Source: Yponomeuta sedellus (Eukaryota; Arthropoda; Insecta; Lepidoptera; Yponomeutidae). From it: a stretch of DNA of 64,000 nucleotides. Made by a program: the position numbers and the translations under genes. The stretch covers positions 9,535,473 to 9,599,472 of the forward strand of contig OW203724.1 in assembly GCA_934045075.1 (NCBI GenBank), given 5' to 3'. Shown here in pieces: positions 1 through 10,849 of this stretch (positions within the stretch are counted from its first letter, which is position 1; each line of letters begins with the position of its first letter). The notes beneath the pieces are model-generated. The model did not search any database. It saw only the letters and a program-made list of their open reading frames with translations, and was not told the DNA's origin.

Positions 1-1042
1 ATGTCTGGTGATATGGAGGCACAGAATTTTTGCCATCCATCATACTTCTTCTGTTTTAATAGTTTTTTAGTGTCTCGCGCTATTTCAACATATCTGTCAA
101 AATTCTCAGATGTCGTGTCTCTACAATAAGCTTTTTCAACTTCTTTTCTTTTTTTACAGCTTCGGAGCACTCTGCGTCCCACCAAGGAGGTGAAGGGATT
201 CTGCCAGTCGCGCTATTTTTTATAGGAAAACATTGGTCTGCAGACTCTAACAAAATCTTCGCAAACATTTCCACATCCGTACCGCAGTCTCCAACTTTTT
301 GTTCGAAATATTCCCTTAAAAGGCTTCAATCAGCATTACAGATTTTATATTTCATGCGAGGTTTATAAGAGGAAGCTGAGGGTGACTTACAGGGAAAATT
401 GATAAGAAGAGGAAAATGGTCACTTCCATATGTAGAAGATAAACGAGCCCAAGAAAGGGAAAGGGCCAAATCTGGAGTACAAATGGATAGATCAGGAGCA
501 CTCATACTCTTATCAGGTTTGGTGAGACGTGTGGGTAAGCAAGTGTTCAGGATACACAAATTATGTGCATGAATTATGTCAAGGAGTTGTTCTCCATAAC
601 AAGAGGAAATAGAGCTTCCCCACGACTGGTGCTGCGAGTTAAAATCACCCAGAACTAAAAATGGTTTAGGGAGAATAGAAAAAATATTATTAATCTCAGT
701 GAAAATATTTACAGATGGACGTGCAAAATACAAAGAAACTATACAAATGTTATTTACAATGGCAGCAACAACAGATATGTCGTCACTATGAGATGGAAGA
801 TGAAAATGAGTAAATGAAAGTGTTTTTTTTTTAATGAGTATAGCTACTCCACCATACCCATCAATTCTGTCTTCTCTGAGACAGGCATATCCAGGTATGG
901 TAAAAGAGAAATCTGGCTTAAGCCAAGTCTCAGAGAGAGCTAATAAAATAGGATTATGAATGTTAATGATATGTAGTAAGTCAGATTTATTACTGTGAAC
1001 ACTGCGGCAGTTCCACTGGACCACCACGACCTGATTGGCCAT
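1..1042 (-). pseudogene. LINE ORF2, endonuclease domain (exonuclease-endonuclease-phosphatase fold), broken
   Basis: ORF2 starts with MANQVVVVQWNCRS at 1042-1040. The endonuclease landmarks follow in order: QWNCRS near the start, SETWL with the metal-binding Glu, GDFNSQHQSWG, and GSDHFPL near the end of the domain. A TGA at 328-326 falls where relatives carry Trp, and the reading then continues in the same frame. The linker motif PSPPWWDAEC follows at about 190. A one-base shift near position 148 moves the reading into another frame that continues to base 1. The reverse transcriptase is outside the window. The domain nicks target DNA to prime reverse transcription. The stop and frameshift mark this copy as dead. 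Confidence 0.85.
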
Positions 1043-1280
1043 TTTTGTTAGAAAGAGTACTAATAAAGTTAATAATAGAGGCAACGTTGGACGGTTCAGA
1101 GAAATTACTATCTTTAGTAAGAAGTTGAATTAAAAGAGTGATCAGCAATACTGGTTTGATTTCCAGGAGGATTGCTCTGAAAACCACACCCATTAGAAGT
1201 ACTTGGGGGATCATACTCAGCAATAAGGGACCCATGAGCTGTACGGTCATAGCCCTTGGACTGTTTAGGAGAGCGGGGTT

Positions 1281-2474
1281 TTAGAAAAACTGTCTTTTTA
1301 TGAGAAGTGTTTGACGATCGGTTGGAAGGAGATAACTGGAATTGACGGGAGGGTGTAGTTTAATAGCCTCTGCATAAGAGACACAGTTTTGGGCCATGTA
1401 AACTTTTATCCTTGTTTGTCGTTCATATTCTGGGCAGGACTTATTGTTTGCAAAATGGTTTCCATTACAGGATAGACACGAGGCAGCATCAGCAGCAACT
1501 TCACATGACTCCCCGGAATGCCCAAGGCCACACTTGTAGCACCTGGGGGTGGAATTGCATTTGGTTTTGGTATGACCAAAGCGGCAACAATTGTAACATT
1601 GTATCGTGGGATAAGTGTATAACTCCACAGGAAGGGAGTTAAAACATTAGAAAACTCGTTTAGGTAAAACCTGACCGTCAAAAGTGATGACAACAGTTTC
1701 GGATGGCTTCCAGGTCGGAGTTGGTCCATTAACTTTATAATTAAATCTTCTCACTTTGAGAACTTTTCCACACCCTACTGGAACATTAATATTTGCTTGG
1801 ACTTCTTCGGGTGTCCACTCAGTAGGGACTCCCCGAACAATGCCCATGCGTGTTATGTTGAAGGTAGGTATGAAGGCCTTGTAATTATTTTTTATTAAAT
1901 CGCCGTTTTCAATGAAGTTATTGGCGTCTGAGTATTTACTAAAAGAAATACTAATTTTGTTACGATTCAGACGTTTAAGACTACCGTTAATAATGTTATT
2001 AATTTCTCGTCTTTTCAAATATTGTCCAAATGAGACGGGATGGAGTGTGGGCGAATTGATAGAATCTATACCATTTTTAATTACGTGGACAACATAGGGC
2101 GACATGTCAGTGGACTCGTATCGAATGCGACCGACCTGCGGCGCTTGTGAGGGAATCGTGTCCGAATGTGCAGTCATTTGGGCCTCCGGAATTGGTAAAG
2201 TTGTAGGAGAATCATTCTTTACATTTTGTGGAGTAGAGTCGTCGCTGCAACAACCACATAAATTCGTCGTAACGTCTTTCAAGTTGGTGGTGGAATTCTG
2301 ACGTTTTCTTTTTTTGTTGCAACGACGACAAATCCTACGTTGCGCTCGCGTCCTCTTTCTCCTCACTCCGTGAACCGAGCCGTCAGTATCCATACTGGAC
2401 TCGCTTAGTGTTATATTAGCGCCTACCGGGGGGACTGTGCCCCCCGGATCCGGCGGCTCCTCCAGGGACCCCAA
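1281..2474 (-). pseudogene. LINE ORF1, gag-like nucleic-acid-binding protein, with an internal stop
   Basis: The frame opens at 2474 (MGSLEEPPDPGG) and reads to 1281 with one in-frame TAA at 1649-1647, so two open stretches are parts of one ORF. The N-terminal part is basic and low complexity. The middle holds an RRM-like region typical of jockey-clade gag. After the stop lie three cysteine-histidine knuckles: CYNCCRFGHTKTKC (CX2CX4HX4C), CYKCGLGHSGESC (CX2CX3HX4C) and a third, looser one (CLSC...H...C). In intact elements this protein coats the element RNA. The zinc-knuckle series and the endonuclease downstream make the assignment firm. The stop makes this copy non-functional unless read through. 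Confidence 0.85.
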
Positions 2475-2882
2475 ATAAAAATGTATAAAAAACTTACCAA
2501 CAACGATGAATAATGGGTATAAACAATTAATGAGTCCTAAACTAAGTGAAGAAGAAAAGATATATATACAAACTGATCTTAAACCAACTTAAATATTTTA
2601 TTAAATTATCAGCTCGAAAAAAAACTCCCGCCGGACCCGAACGTTTCCCGCGCTTCATCAAAATATATTTTAAAACTTTATTTTCCTAAACAGCCAAAAA
2701 CGCGGTCAGCCATTTTTGTCTATGGTTTGAAGTCCAAAAAATTGTAAACAAAGTTTGACATTCAATTTTCTGTAGGTGATCTCTGAGCATAGTGAAATAA
2801 CAACAACGCAACCATGATTTCTTCGAATTTACATCCAAAACATACCAACTATCATTATTGCATTGTTCGAAAATGAAAAAAC

Positions 2883-3135
2883 ATGTCAATAAAGACCCCC
2901 GGGAAGTTGTGGATTCGTGTACCCAGTGAAAATTAACATTCGAAAAACTTGGCTCAAACTCGCTAAAAGAGACCCCGACTCTTTATCAATTGAAACTCGG
3001 GTGTATTTATGTGAAGGTCACTTTGATGTACCTAAGTCCTATAATAATCAATGTCCACTGGCTCTGGCTGAAAGATGTTTACATACTTTAGATGCTTTCA
3101 AGATGGCGGATAGCGTTTTCGCCGTTACGAATTAA
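2883..3135 (+). pseudogene. THAP-type zinc-finger remnant, frameshifted
   Basis: The first frame reads MSIKTPGKLWIRVPSEN from the ATG at 2883 and stops at a TAA. One base over, the frame continues IRKTWLKLAKRDPDS and then RVYLCEGHFDVPKS. The second half has the THAP landmarks: Arg plus the invariant Trp, then Cys-X2-His-Phe (CEGHF), which supplies the last zinc ligands of the C2CH finger. The two halves join through a single-base indel near 2935. No N-terminal CX2-4C pair is visible directly upstream, so an earlier exon is missing or elsewhere. THAP domains bind DNA and occur in transcription factors and P-element transposases. The frameshift makes this a probable relic. Confidence 0.6.
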
Positions 3136-3316
3136 ACGAGGAATTTTTTTTTTACTTTGCAAATTGTGCAGTTATCCTGCATACTTAGCAAAACCAATAT
3201 ATTTCGGTTTCTTACGTTAAATACTATAGGAAATATTTATCGCGTCAAATTTGATACGTGTTAAATAGCGGATTGGTCAGTTCTGGAAACTTTTAGCGTG
3301 ACCTATGTACGTTACA

Positions 3317-3420
3317 GTACAGTCGACAGCATATCAACATTTACATACGTGTACTCTAATCAGTATGGTTTAGGGCGCTTTGAAATAAAAATGTAAAGGT
3401 TGATCTGCTGTCGACTGTAC
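3317..3420. repeat. Short foldback repeat, family F1 (GTACAGTCGACAGC ends)
   Basis: The ends GTACAGTCGACAGCATATCA and its near-perfect reverse complement enclose about 40 bases. The same end sequence recurs at about 44213-44321 and 60386-60475, and a half copy lies near 43230. It is a miniature hairpin element with about 30-base arms. No target duplication is obvious. Confidence 0.7.
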
Positions 3421-5117
3421 CAGTATTTTAAATAGTAAGATTACCTATTGTAAGTGTATCAAGAGCGTCAAAGTGGTATAACAGAGTAGGTAGTCAAGCA
3501 GCTAGACCTCTACATTTTTGTTGAGAAGTCGCCCGTTACGAAGTTCTGTGGACTGGTACTATGTTGTTACACGTTGTAAGTAGGTTTCTTAGTATGTGTG
3601 CAATAACCGTATAAATAATATCGAGGCCAAAGGTAGCATTGTTTTTCTACCAGTAGTAGGTTACGGATTCGGTCGTGGTAACGTTTTGTCGTTGACGTTT
3701 TTTTTCTGCTCATATTTGGTTTTCTGTTCTTAACATTGCCTCGATGTCGATGCTAAGCGATGATCATATTATGCATCATAAATTCATAACATAGTGAGGG
3801 GGAGGGAGGTGGTGAATGCTCATGCATAACAGCATGGATCCGTACGTGCTGCCAATGTGGGACTCACAAGAAGTGCGCCTACCCACTAAACACCACCTTG
3901 AGGCTGGTTTTGGTCCTAAAACCACATCGGGAGCGACCCCCCTCGAGGCCGAGGAGGGCGCAGAACATAGGCTAAATTGTTTTAAACCAGTATGTAAGAA
4001 TAAGGATGGCGGCTTATAGTTGCGGTTTATTGTTTCGTGAGATCTATTCTCTAAAGAACTGCACTGAACTTACCTGACTGCGCAACTAAAGTATTATGCT
4101 GTTATCACAAGGATAACGCAACCACTTTATTTGGTGATAAGTAATATGTCGATACTAAATCTGCGGTGCTGCAGCGCTTGCTTTATATAGCAAAGTAAAA
4201 GTGCTTAGCTGACAACGAAGACTGATTTGCATTATCTACTTAAAGATGATACCAATACATTATATGTCATCGCAAGATTTAGATTAACTACTTAGGCATC
4301 AGTATCAGTAATTTGATAAGTAGGTACTCTTCTTTCATCATATGGCCTACCACTAGTTACCTATATAATATAAGTTGTGGGTATTCTGTCTAAATACATT
4401 AGTACGGTACGGTTTGTCTCTATTTAGTACGGGAATTAGTAGCAGAACCCTGTATTTTGTAATTCAAGAAAGCCAAAGGAATTATTTCCTGAACGTCGCT
4501 CCTCAGATGCTGCTCCTGCTGCAGCTCCTCCTCCTAACAGACGTCTTAGCTGCATTTCCATTACATTGCTCTTCACGTTACTGTAAGTCCCATATCGTTC
4601 CGCCTACTTATGGTACAGTCATGGTAAGTCTCTTTCAAACTTATTTTAAGAAAAATAAAAAGTAGGAATGTAAATAGCAAATTATAACTTTGAGTTTCTC
4701 TATTTTATGGACCGACGATGACCACTTAATAATGACCTTTTATTGCCTGTAATTTTATTTGAAAAGTACTAGAGTATGTAAGAGATTGCTGCTAAAATCA
4801 AACCTCAGGAAGCACATGCGGCTTATTGCATGGAGTTGCTTATTTTATTTTGCAGTATTAAACGATTAATAACTTCTGATACCTTGTCAAGATAAAAATA
4901 AAAATGACTGGAGTTTTCTAGTGGGATAAAAATAGAGTTTTTTATTTATAGGGTACATTTTCGAACAATTACTTAAGTGCATTTTTTTATAGGCCGTTTT
5001 TTATTTATAATGCTTAGCTTAGCCTTAGCCTTAACATAGCCAAAGCAAGAGGGTAGTGTGTAGGGAGTTTCAAATATTTTTTTTAGTATTTGTACCTAAT
5101 AATATAAAAGTAATAAA
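3421..5117. other. Intergenic, no recognised gene
   Basis: Short open frames at 3816-4019 and 4375-4665 resemble no family I know and lack supporting splice sites or conserved motifs. The second contains a leucine-rich low-complexity run (CTG/CTC repeats near 4500-4545). I see no RNA gene here. Confidence 0.4.
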
Positions 5118-5120
5118 TAA

Positions 5121-5305
5121 GGGTCTGTTTCACAATCTGCAGATAAAGTTCCGGATAAGCTATCTGCAACCAGGGCTGCCGTTTGTTCTAAATTTAAATA
5201 AATTTTCCTATATTGTGTGTTCGTTTATGGCTTCAAATTTAGAACGGCAGCCCTGGTTGCGGATAGCTTATCTAGAACTTTATCTGCAGATTGTAAAACA
5301 GACCC
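5121..5305. repeat. Foldback MITE with TAA target duplication (PIF/Harbinger-like)
   Basis: The element begins GGGTCTGTTTCACAATCTGC and ends with its inverted form. The arms are about 75 bases, including an inverted GGCAGCCCTGGTTGC block. TAA flanks both ends (5118-5120 and 5306-5308). A 3-bp TAA/TTA duplication is the hallmark of PIF/Harbinger elements. There is no coding capacity. Confidence 0.8.
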
Positions 5306-5451
5306 TAAGTAAAACCAAGAGCATCTGCCAAAAAAAATGTAGTTGGGCAAAAACTACTTCTGTATTTTTATTTATGAGGGGGGATCAATAGGTAGTGAGA
5401 ACGACATACTCCTTGGTAAGAAAAAAAATGGATACTGGCAGGCATAGCATA

Positions 5452-6746
5452 CGAGGGGCGGCTGAAAAATTTTGAGCCTAAGTACTTCTAAGAATCACTA
5501 ATGACTCGCAATGTGCATCACTAATTGCGCGTATTCTAAGTAGCATAAATACCAAGTTTCATGTCATTATCATCATTACGCTTCTAGTAATTGAACATTA
5601 AACAACACCATGTCTGAGTCATCCGCGCTTTGCACGAAATTGGAGTACAGAGCTGTCATAAAATTCCTCACCAAGAAGAACAAAACGCCGACAAAAATAT
5701 TTCAAGAAATGTCTGCAGTTTATGGGGATTCTGCACCTTCATTTGCCACCGTAAAACGTTGGACACGTGAATTCAAACACGGCAGGGAGTCGCTCGAAGA
5801 TGATCCCAGGTCAGGACGTCCAAACACCGCCGTTACCGAAGAAAATATTGAAAAAGTGAAAAACCTTGTTCTCGAAGATCGGCGAATCAAGATGTGGCAG
5901 ATAGTTGAATCCATGGGCATCAGCAAGGAGCGAATTGGTGACATTTTGCACAATCATTTGCACATGAAAAAGGTGTGCGCGCGATGGGTGCCAAAAATGC
6001 TCACGCCACTGGACAGGCAGCGTCGAGTCACAACTTCGAAGGAGTTTTTGGACATCTGTGGCGATAATCCTGACGATGTTTTTTCTCGCCTCGTCACTGT
6101 CGATGAAACATGGATCCGGCAGTACGATCCGGAGTCAAAACAAGAGTCAATGCAATGGATAGCAAAGGGAGAAAAGCCGCCACGGAAATTCAAAGTGGAA
6201 AGATCGGCTTCCAAGCTCATGGCCACTGTTTTTTGGGATTGCGAAGGAATTTTGTTCATCGACTACCTTTTCCAAAAATACTACAATGAACGGAGACTAT
6301 TACGCCGTATTGTTGACAAAAGTCCGTCAAGTGGTTGTCGAGAAAAGGAGAGGCAAACTGGCGAAAGGAGTCCTGTTTTTGCAGGACAATGCGCCCGTGC
6401 ACACTGCCCGAGTTGCGAGACGTGCCCTCGCCGAAACAGGATTTGAAGAAATCATCCACCCACCCTACAGTCCAGACCTGGCTCCTAGTGATTATTTCCT
6501 TTTTTCAAATTTGAAAAAGGACCTCCGAGGACGAAGATTTTCCAGTGACGAAGAAATGAAGGCGGCCGTAAACGAGCATTTTGAAGGCAAAGACGGCGAA
6601 TATTTTTTTACCGGGTTAAAAGCTCTTTTAAAAAAATGTAAGAAGTGTATTGAAATAGAGGGAAATTACATTGAAAAATATTTTTTTTGTACATTTCTAT
6701 CAGCATTTTTAATACCTTAGGCTTAAAACTTTTCAGCCGCCCCTCG
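5452..6746 (+). mobile_element. Mariner-family transposon A, nearly full length (1295 bp)
   Basis: The terminal inverted repeats begin CGAGGGGCGGCTGAAAAA at 5452 and end TTTTCAGCCGCCCCTCG at 6746. They match over about 30 bases with roughly two mismatches. TA lies on each side (5450-5451 and 6747-6748), the standard mariner target. The length is normal for the family. The copy sits inside mariner B and encodes a transposase broken by one frameshift. Confidence 0.93.
5610..6720 (+). pseudogene. Mariner A transposase (D,D34D), single frameshift
   Basis: The protein starts at the ATG at 5610 with paired helix-turn-helix DNA-binding regions, including SFATVKRWTREFKHGR and a WVPKML linker near residue 130. 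The catalytic triad is present: the first Asp in TVDETW (codon at 6102), the second in LQDNAPVH (6385), and the third in PDLAPSDYF (6490), spaced D34D. Between FIDYLF (about 6270) and NGDYYAVLL (6289) the reading moves to another frame, so the triad is split over two ORFs. Apart from this shift the reading is open to a stop at 6720, extended a little past the usual C-terminus. The enzyme would cut at the element ends and insert at TA. This copy is probably inactive but young. Confidence 0.9.
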
Positions 6747-6870
6747 TAGCATATTTGTAATATTATAATATATTTGTAATATTAATAAAGAAATAAATCT
6801 TCGATTCTCTTTTGTTTTTTTTTCTGAATGTAGACATTTGTTTGCATTGTCTCGGAACGTATTCTCAAAA

Positions 6871-7660
6871 ATGGAGAAAAACGAAGTGCGAACCGTAATT
6901 AAATAACTCTGTTAAAAAAAATAACGAAGCAAGAGATTCATTCAATTCATTGCGATTTGGAGGCAACATAGGAGAGTCTGCTCCGCCGTATAACCGTATT
7001 CCAATGTCGCAATTTCGAGTAGGGAGAACGAGCACGGAAGACGAACATCGTTGAGGCCGTCCATCGACGTCAGTCACCCAAGAAAATGTTGCGAAAGTCG
7101 AGAAAATTGTATTAAGCGATAGAAGAGTTATTATCCGATACTTAATTCAAGAAACGGCATTTTATATGGAAATATTCAATCCATACCGAAACAATCTTTG
7201 AATATGAGAAAAGTCTCCGCAGATGGGTGCCGAGAATGTTAACTGACAGTCAGAAACCAAATCGACTTGACATTACGATGATATTGTTGGACAAGTTTCA
7301 AGAAGATTCTGAATACTTTTGGTCTCGTTTCGTAACAATGGACGAAACAGCAATCTTCGCAATGGAAATGGCCATCATCACCGACCCCGAAGAAGTTTCG
7401 TGGCATCGGCTGGCAAAGTCATGGCCCTAAATATTTTGGGACTCAGAAGGGATATTGTTGATTACCTGGAGCGTGAAACCACTAGTACAGGCCAATATTA
7501 TGATTTTTATCTGTTCCCCAAATTGAAAGAATACTTAAGGGGAAACAGATACGAAGACGATAACGATGGATGCCGTGGAGAGCTTTTTGAAAGGGATTGA
7601 ACCCTTGGAAAAGCGCTGGACTCTGTGTGAAGAGAGACTCTAAGATATGTAGAAAAATAA
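6871..7660 (+). pseudogene. Mariner B transposase remnant, multiple lesions
   Basis: Reading starts with MEKNEVRTVIK at 6871 and breaks at once with a stop. Later pieces in different frames are recognisable as mariner transposase: RRWVPRMLTDSQK (about 7217) and SRFVTMDETA (about 7323) with the first catalytic Asp. A C-terminal piece (LFPKLKEYLRGNRY, about 7512) follows with the middle of the catalytic domain missing. The second and third Asp motifs appear deleted. It is clearly older than mariner A and unable to make an enzyme. Confidence 0.75.
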
Positions 7661-7866
7661 ATTATTTAGTTATCAGTAGTCAATATATTCTATCACATTC
7701 TCACTACTTTATGATCCCCCCTCGTAAATAAATATCATCAATAATTATGTATACTTCATTAATCAATAATTACTTGGCCTTGTTCCTGTGATGGTTCCGA
7801 TCTGATTTAGACCGGATAGGAAGGTAAAATCTGTAAGTCAATCCACCCATTTAAATGAGGAATCTT

Positions 7867-8204
7867 TACACTATTTTTATTTTTAATGAACTAACCCGTG
7901 CTAAGGAACAAATTTAAATTTAAAAACCTATTTAGAGGCTAAAAATTTCACCCATGCCGGGATTCGAACCCGCAACCTCTGGCTATCCGTACCAGCGCTC
8001 TACCAATTGAGCCAATGGGCGACTCAAGGCATCAGTGAAATTTCGAACCTCTTTACAATATTCTCTGTATTACGTACAGGCAGCGACATCTGACTTAAGC
8101 AAATTGCATTACTTACAGCCCCGACTACCTACTTTGCAGTTAGGTTTTAACATCGGAACGATATCACTGTACCCACATGATTTAGCCTCTAAATAGGTTT
8201 TTAA
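7867..8204 (-). repeat. R2 repeat with tRNA-like core, single copy with 14-bp target duplication
   Basis: This is one of five copies of a roughly 310-340 bp repeat built around a tRNA-like segment (here about 7950-8022, minus). The direct repeat AAATGAGGAATCTT occurs just before (7853-7866) and just after (8205-8218) the element. A 14-bp target duplication fits LINE-assisted retroposition. The tRNA-like part has A-box and B-box sequence (GGCTCAATTGGTAGAGC and GGGTTCGAATCCC). No open reading frame lies inside. Confidence 0.8.
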
Positions 8205-8219
8205 AAATGAGGAATCTTG

Positions 8220-9095
8220 CTCTGCTATCCTTAGTTAAGCTAAACTTTTGCCAAGGTTTTAGTAGCACACCATAGGTCGTTGAGAGTTCTTAGTTCCTTA
8301 AAGTATTTTATAGGAAATAGCCAGTCATATTGCTAAAAAGCTCAAGATCAACATTTTCCCGCCGCTTCACTTTGGTAGGCGTTGATTCGTTTTGAACAGC
8401 GTGGGCTGGCGCTTCGTTTCTTGATCGTACTCGTATAGATAAATCTAGGACTTATATCGCCTGTAATAATGTTGTAAAGACGCCGAGCCTTCTTCAAATT
8501 TGTTTATCATATCAGGGCTATATTCCGCCCAGGTCTGCTTCTGTAATATGGCTGCATCTCACTTTACGAAGAGCTTGATATCTAGGTAGATTGCCTCTTA
8601 ACATGTTAGTGATCGCTTACAGTATTGAACTATATGGTGTTTGTAAATCGACATGAAGTCAATATAATTTTTCGTCCTATCGTCTGGGCTATGCCAGGTC
8701 CATTTCCTTTGGGGTTGTTTCTTCAAGAAAGAGTACATTAAGTACAGTCCTTGGAGCTCCAAAAAGTTGACCAGCATCTGTTCTCTGTAGTTTCTGCTTC
8801 CATAGTATATTACATAATATAATATTACAATCTAATTTAGAATATTTCAAAATTTCTTGATAAATAGGTAGTCCTATCTATGAAAAAACCCAATTGTCCA
8901 AAACCTGTTAATCAATACACTGTCAGTAAATACAGTGATATAGCAAAACTCACTCATTTGTATTTCGTAGGGTACTGCAATTGCCTTAATCTCTCTGCTC
9001 GAGACTGGAATATATCAACTCTCAGTAGTAACATCAATTTCCACAAAATATTGGGTTAGCGATACGGACTGTCTAGTAGACGTTAATCGCGATAT
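8220..9095. other. Intergenic, no recognised feature
   Basis: There is no open frame of note, no recognisable repeat ends and no RNA gene that I can see. The sequence is AT-rich. Confidence 0.35.
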
Positions 9096-9099
9096 GAGT

Positions 9100-9330
9100 G
9101 AGGGACAGATGGGGCCAATGAAACTGTTCTAAAGAGAATTCACAAGGGTTTGGAGCTAATTAAGAGAAGAAAACTGCAATTCATGGGTCACATAATGCTA
9201 AATAAAATACAATCTCCTCCAATTGCTACTGCAGGGTAAAATACAGGGCCACAGAAGACCAGGCCGTGGAAGAACTCGCTGGCTACAAAACTTGGCCGCT
9301 ATGATAGCCAACCGACAGAAGATGGCACCA
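9100..9330 (+). mobile_element. LINE 3' fragment (ORF2 C-terminus)
   Basis: Translation in shifting frames gives GLELIKRRKLQFMGHIM followed by KIQGHRRPGRGRTRW and LQNLAAMIANRQKMAPQAE. The order 'KRRKL..GHIMR', 'GKxxGxRRPGRRR..WL..L' is the usual C-terminal tail of many insect LINE ORF2 proteins. Stops and indels break it, and no reverse-transcriptase core is present. Confidence 0.65.
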
Positions 9331-10038
9331 CAAGCAGAATATTTCTGGTTCCATTTTGATTTCTTAGATTAGAGTGAAAACAAAACATCATCTCTATAAA
9401 TCTGTCAATTTAGAATGATGACAAAGATAACAGAGAAGCACAATTTTGAGAGTAAAAATGGAATGCAAATTTGGCACACAGAAAATGGAAGTTATACAGA
9501 GGGGATAAAAGAGGGGGGTTCACATTCTTAACAAACATTCACATTGTTTAACCTAGGTATAAGTACTGGATAGAACTATTTCAGTCTAAATGAATAGTTA
9601 ATAAATTCAATTATTTTACCTAATAACAGATTAGGGGTTTTATTGTCGTTTACATAGAACACAAGTAAGTTTCATTACACTAAACATTGCCAGCAAAGAA
9701 AATTTTTACATAATAGGTATTCAACCTTGACACATGGACTAGTTGTTTCAAACCTTTGTGCCAATAGTTTGTCGAATATAATTAAGCACCACTCAATACA
9801 ACACTATGTAGAAATATTCTCAAATTCCATACTGTAAAATACAGTGAGCAGTCCACAGCAAAATTTGAACTACCTTTGATAAGACACAAAAGCATAACAT
9901 GGATAAATTGTTAAATTATTATAATAATAAATATTCATGGACATATTGCACAGATCTCGTTAGCCCTATACTAAGTACAACTAAATGACTTGTGCTGTGT
10001 TATTGAATGAATAAAAGTAATAAACATATCAATATCTA
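9331..10038. other. Intergenic, no recognised feature
   Basis: AT-rich sequence without supportable genes, repeat termini or RNA genes. Confidence 0.35.
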
Positions 10039-10847
10039 CTTGTATGGCCCCACTGCTGGGGCACAGGTCACTTCCTGCATTGCAGGAAGGTTAGGCCATA
10101 CTCCACCACGGGGGCCAAGGCCGGATTGGTGGAGGATTGTAAGACAGTGGTGTGCCTTAGAGTCAGAAGTTATCAAGCCGCCCTTAAGGCCCCTAACATG
10201 GCTTAATGACAGCCGGCACCAACGGCTTACTGTGTCTTGCGAAGCACAGAACCGCTCTGAAAGATCTGGTGAGATCTGGTTTCAGGTCTGGTGTCCCTAT
10301 CTGAAGAAAGATATTGAGCTTTTAGAAAAAGTACAACGAAGAGCCACAAAAATGGTAGTTGGACTTCGTCAGAAATCCTATGAGCAACAACTGGAAGCAC
10401 TTGGTCTCACTACGCTCGAGCAACGACAACAACGTGGAGACCTCATAGAAACATACAAAATCCTCACAGGTTACTATGAGGTGCAAGACCTACATAACAT
10501 CTACATTATGAACGAAACCACCTAAGAGGCCAACACCTTAAAAGAAGCAACTCTCTGTGTGCAAGTAACCCTCGAAAGCATTTCCTCCCAAACCGTGTCA
10601 TGCGACAGTGGAACAAACTTCCTGACTCTATTGTTAGTGCAGACTCAGTGAACTGTTTGAAAATAGACTGGATAATTATGTGAAAACCAAAAACAATCAA
10701 GTGCATACACGCATCAGCTCTAAGCTGCTAGTGTATCAAATAATAATAAAGATGCCATTAGCGGTAGTCACGGGACGGTTACCCATCCTGCACCTGCCAA
10801 CGCCTATTGTTGCTTGACTCAAGTGATTGATTCCAATCATTTATGAT
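10039..10847 (+). repeat. R1 dispersed repeat, split by a LINE insertion
   Basis: This is a copy of the repeat that starts TGTATGTCCCCACTGCTGGG and ends near CAAGTGATTGATT. It is complete but split: 10039-10265 and 10748-10847 join to match the uninterrupted copy at 43465-43840. It has no coding function. Open frames across it come from its GC-rich composition. Confidence 0.85.
10266..10747 (+). mobile_element. LINE 3' fragment inserted in R1, with target duplication AAAGAT
   Basis: The fragment encodes a reverse-transcriptase C-terminal tail: VWCPYLKKDIELLEKVQRRA followed by LGLTTLEQRQQRGDLIETYK, stopping at 10525. Frameshifted remains of the final block (PDSIVSA..., about 10620) follow, then an AATAATAA-type tail. 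AAAGAT occurs at both borders (10260-10265 and 10748-10753) and marks the insertion. The protein tail is typical of CR1/jockey-type LINEs. It is a 5'-truncated, inactive copy. Confidence 0.8.
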
Positions 10848-10849
10848 TC

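Larger units (their letters stand above)
1..2660 (-). mobile_element. Jockey-like non-LTR retrotransposon (LINE), 5' part, truncated by the window edge
   Basis: Read on the minus strand, this stretch has the order typical of the jockey group: a 5' untranslated leader (about 2660-2475), a gag-like ORF1 with zinc knuckles, then ORF2 opening with an apurinic-type endonuclease. The reverse transcriptase and 3' tail would lie left of base 1, so the target duplication cannot be checked. The 5' boundary is approximate. It is placed where recognisable leader sequence gives way to unrelated sequence before the THAP remnant at 2.9 kb. Both ORFs carry stops or frameshifts, so the copy is dead. Confidence 0.85.
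5375..7724 (+). mobile_element. Mariner-family transposon B, decayed, interrupted by mariner A
   Basis: The inverted ends are TGAGGGGGGATCAATAGGTA at 5375 and the matching sequence ending ATGATCCCCCCTCG at 7724, each next to a TA dinucleotide. Without the 1.3 kb mariner A inside it, the element is about 1.05 kb, so it has also lost internal sequence. Its transposase remnant lies at 6871-7660. The nesting shows that B was present before A inserted. Confidence 0.85.

Noticed and set aside
4375..4665. 96-aa frame with a leucine run
   Set aside because: The leucines come from a CTG/CTC low-complexity stretch and nothing supports a gene.
7950..8022. A functional tRNA gene on the minus strand
   Set aside because: The cloverleaf has C33 and stem defects, and it is embedded in a dispersed repeat with a target duplication.
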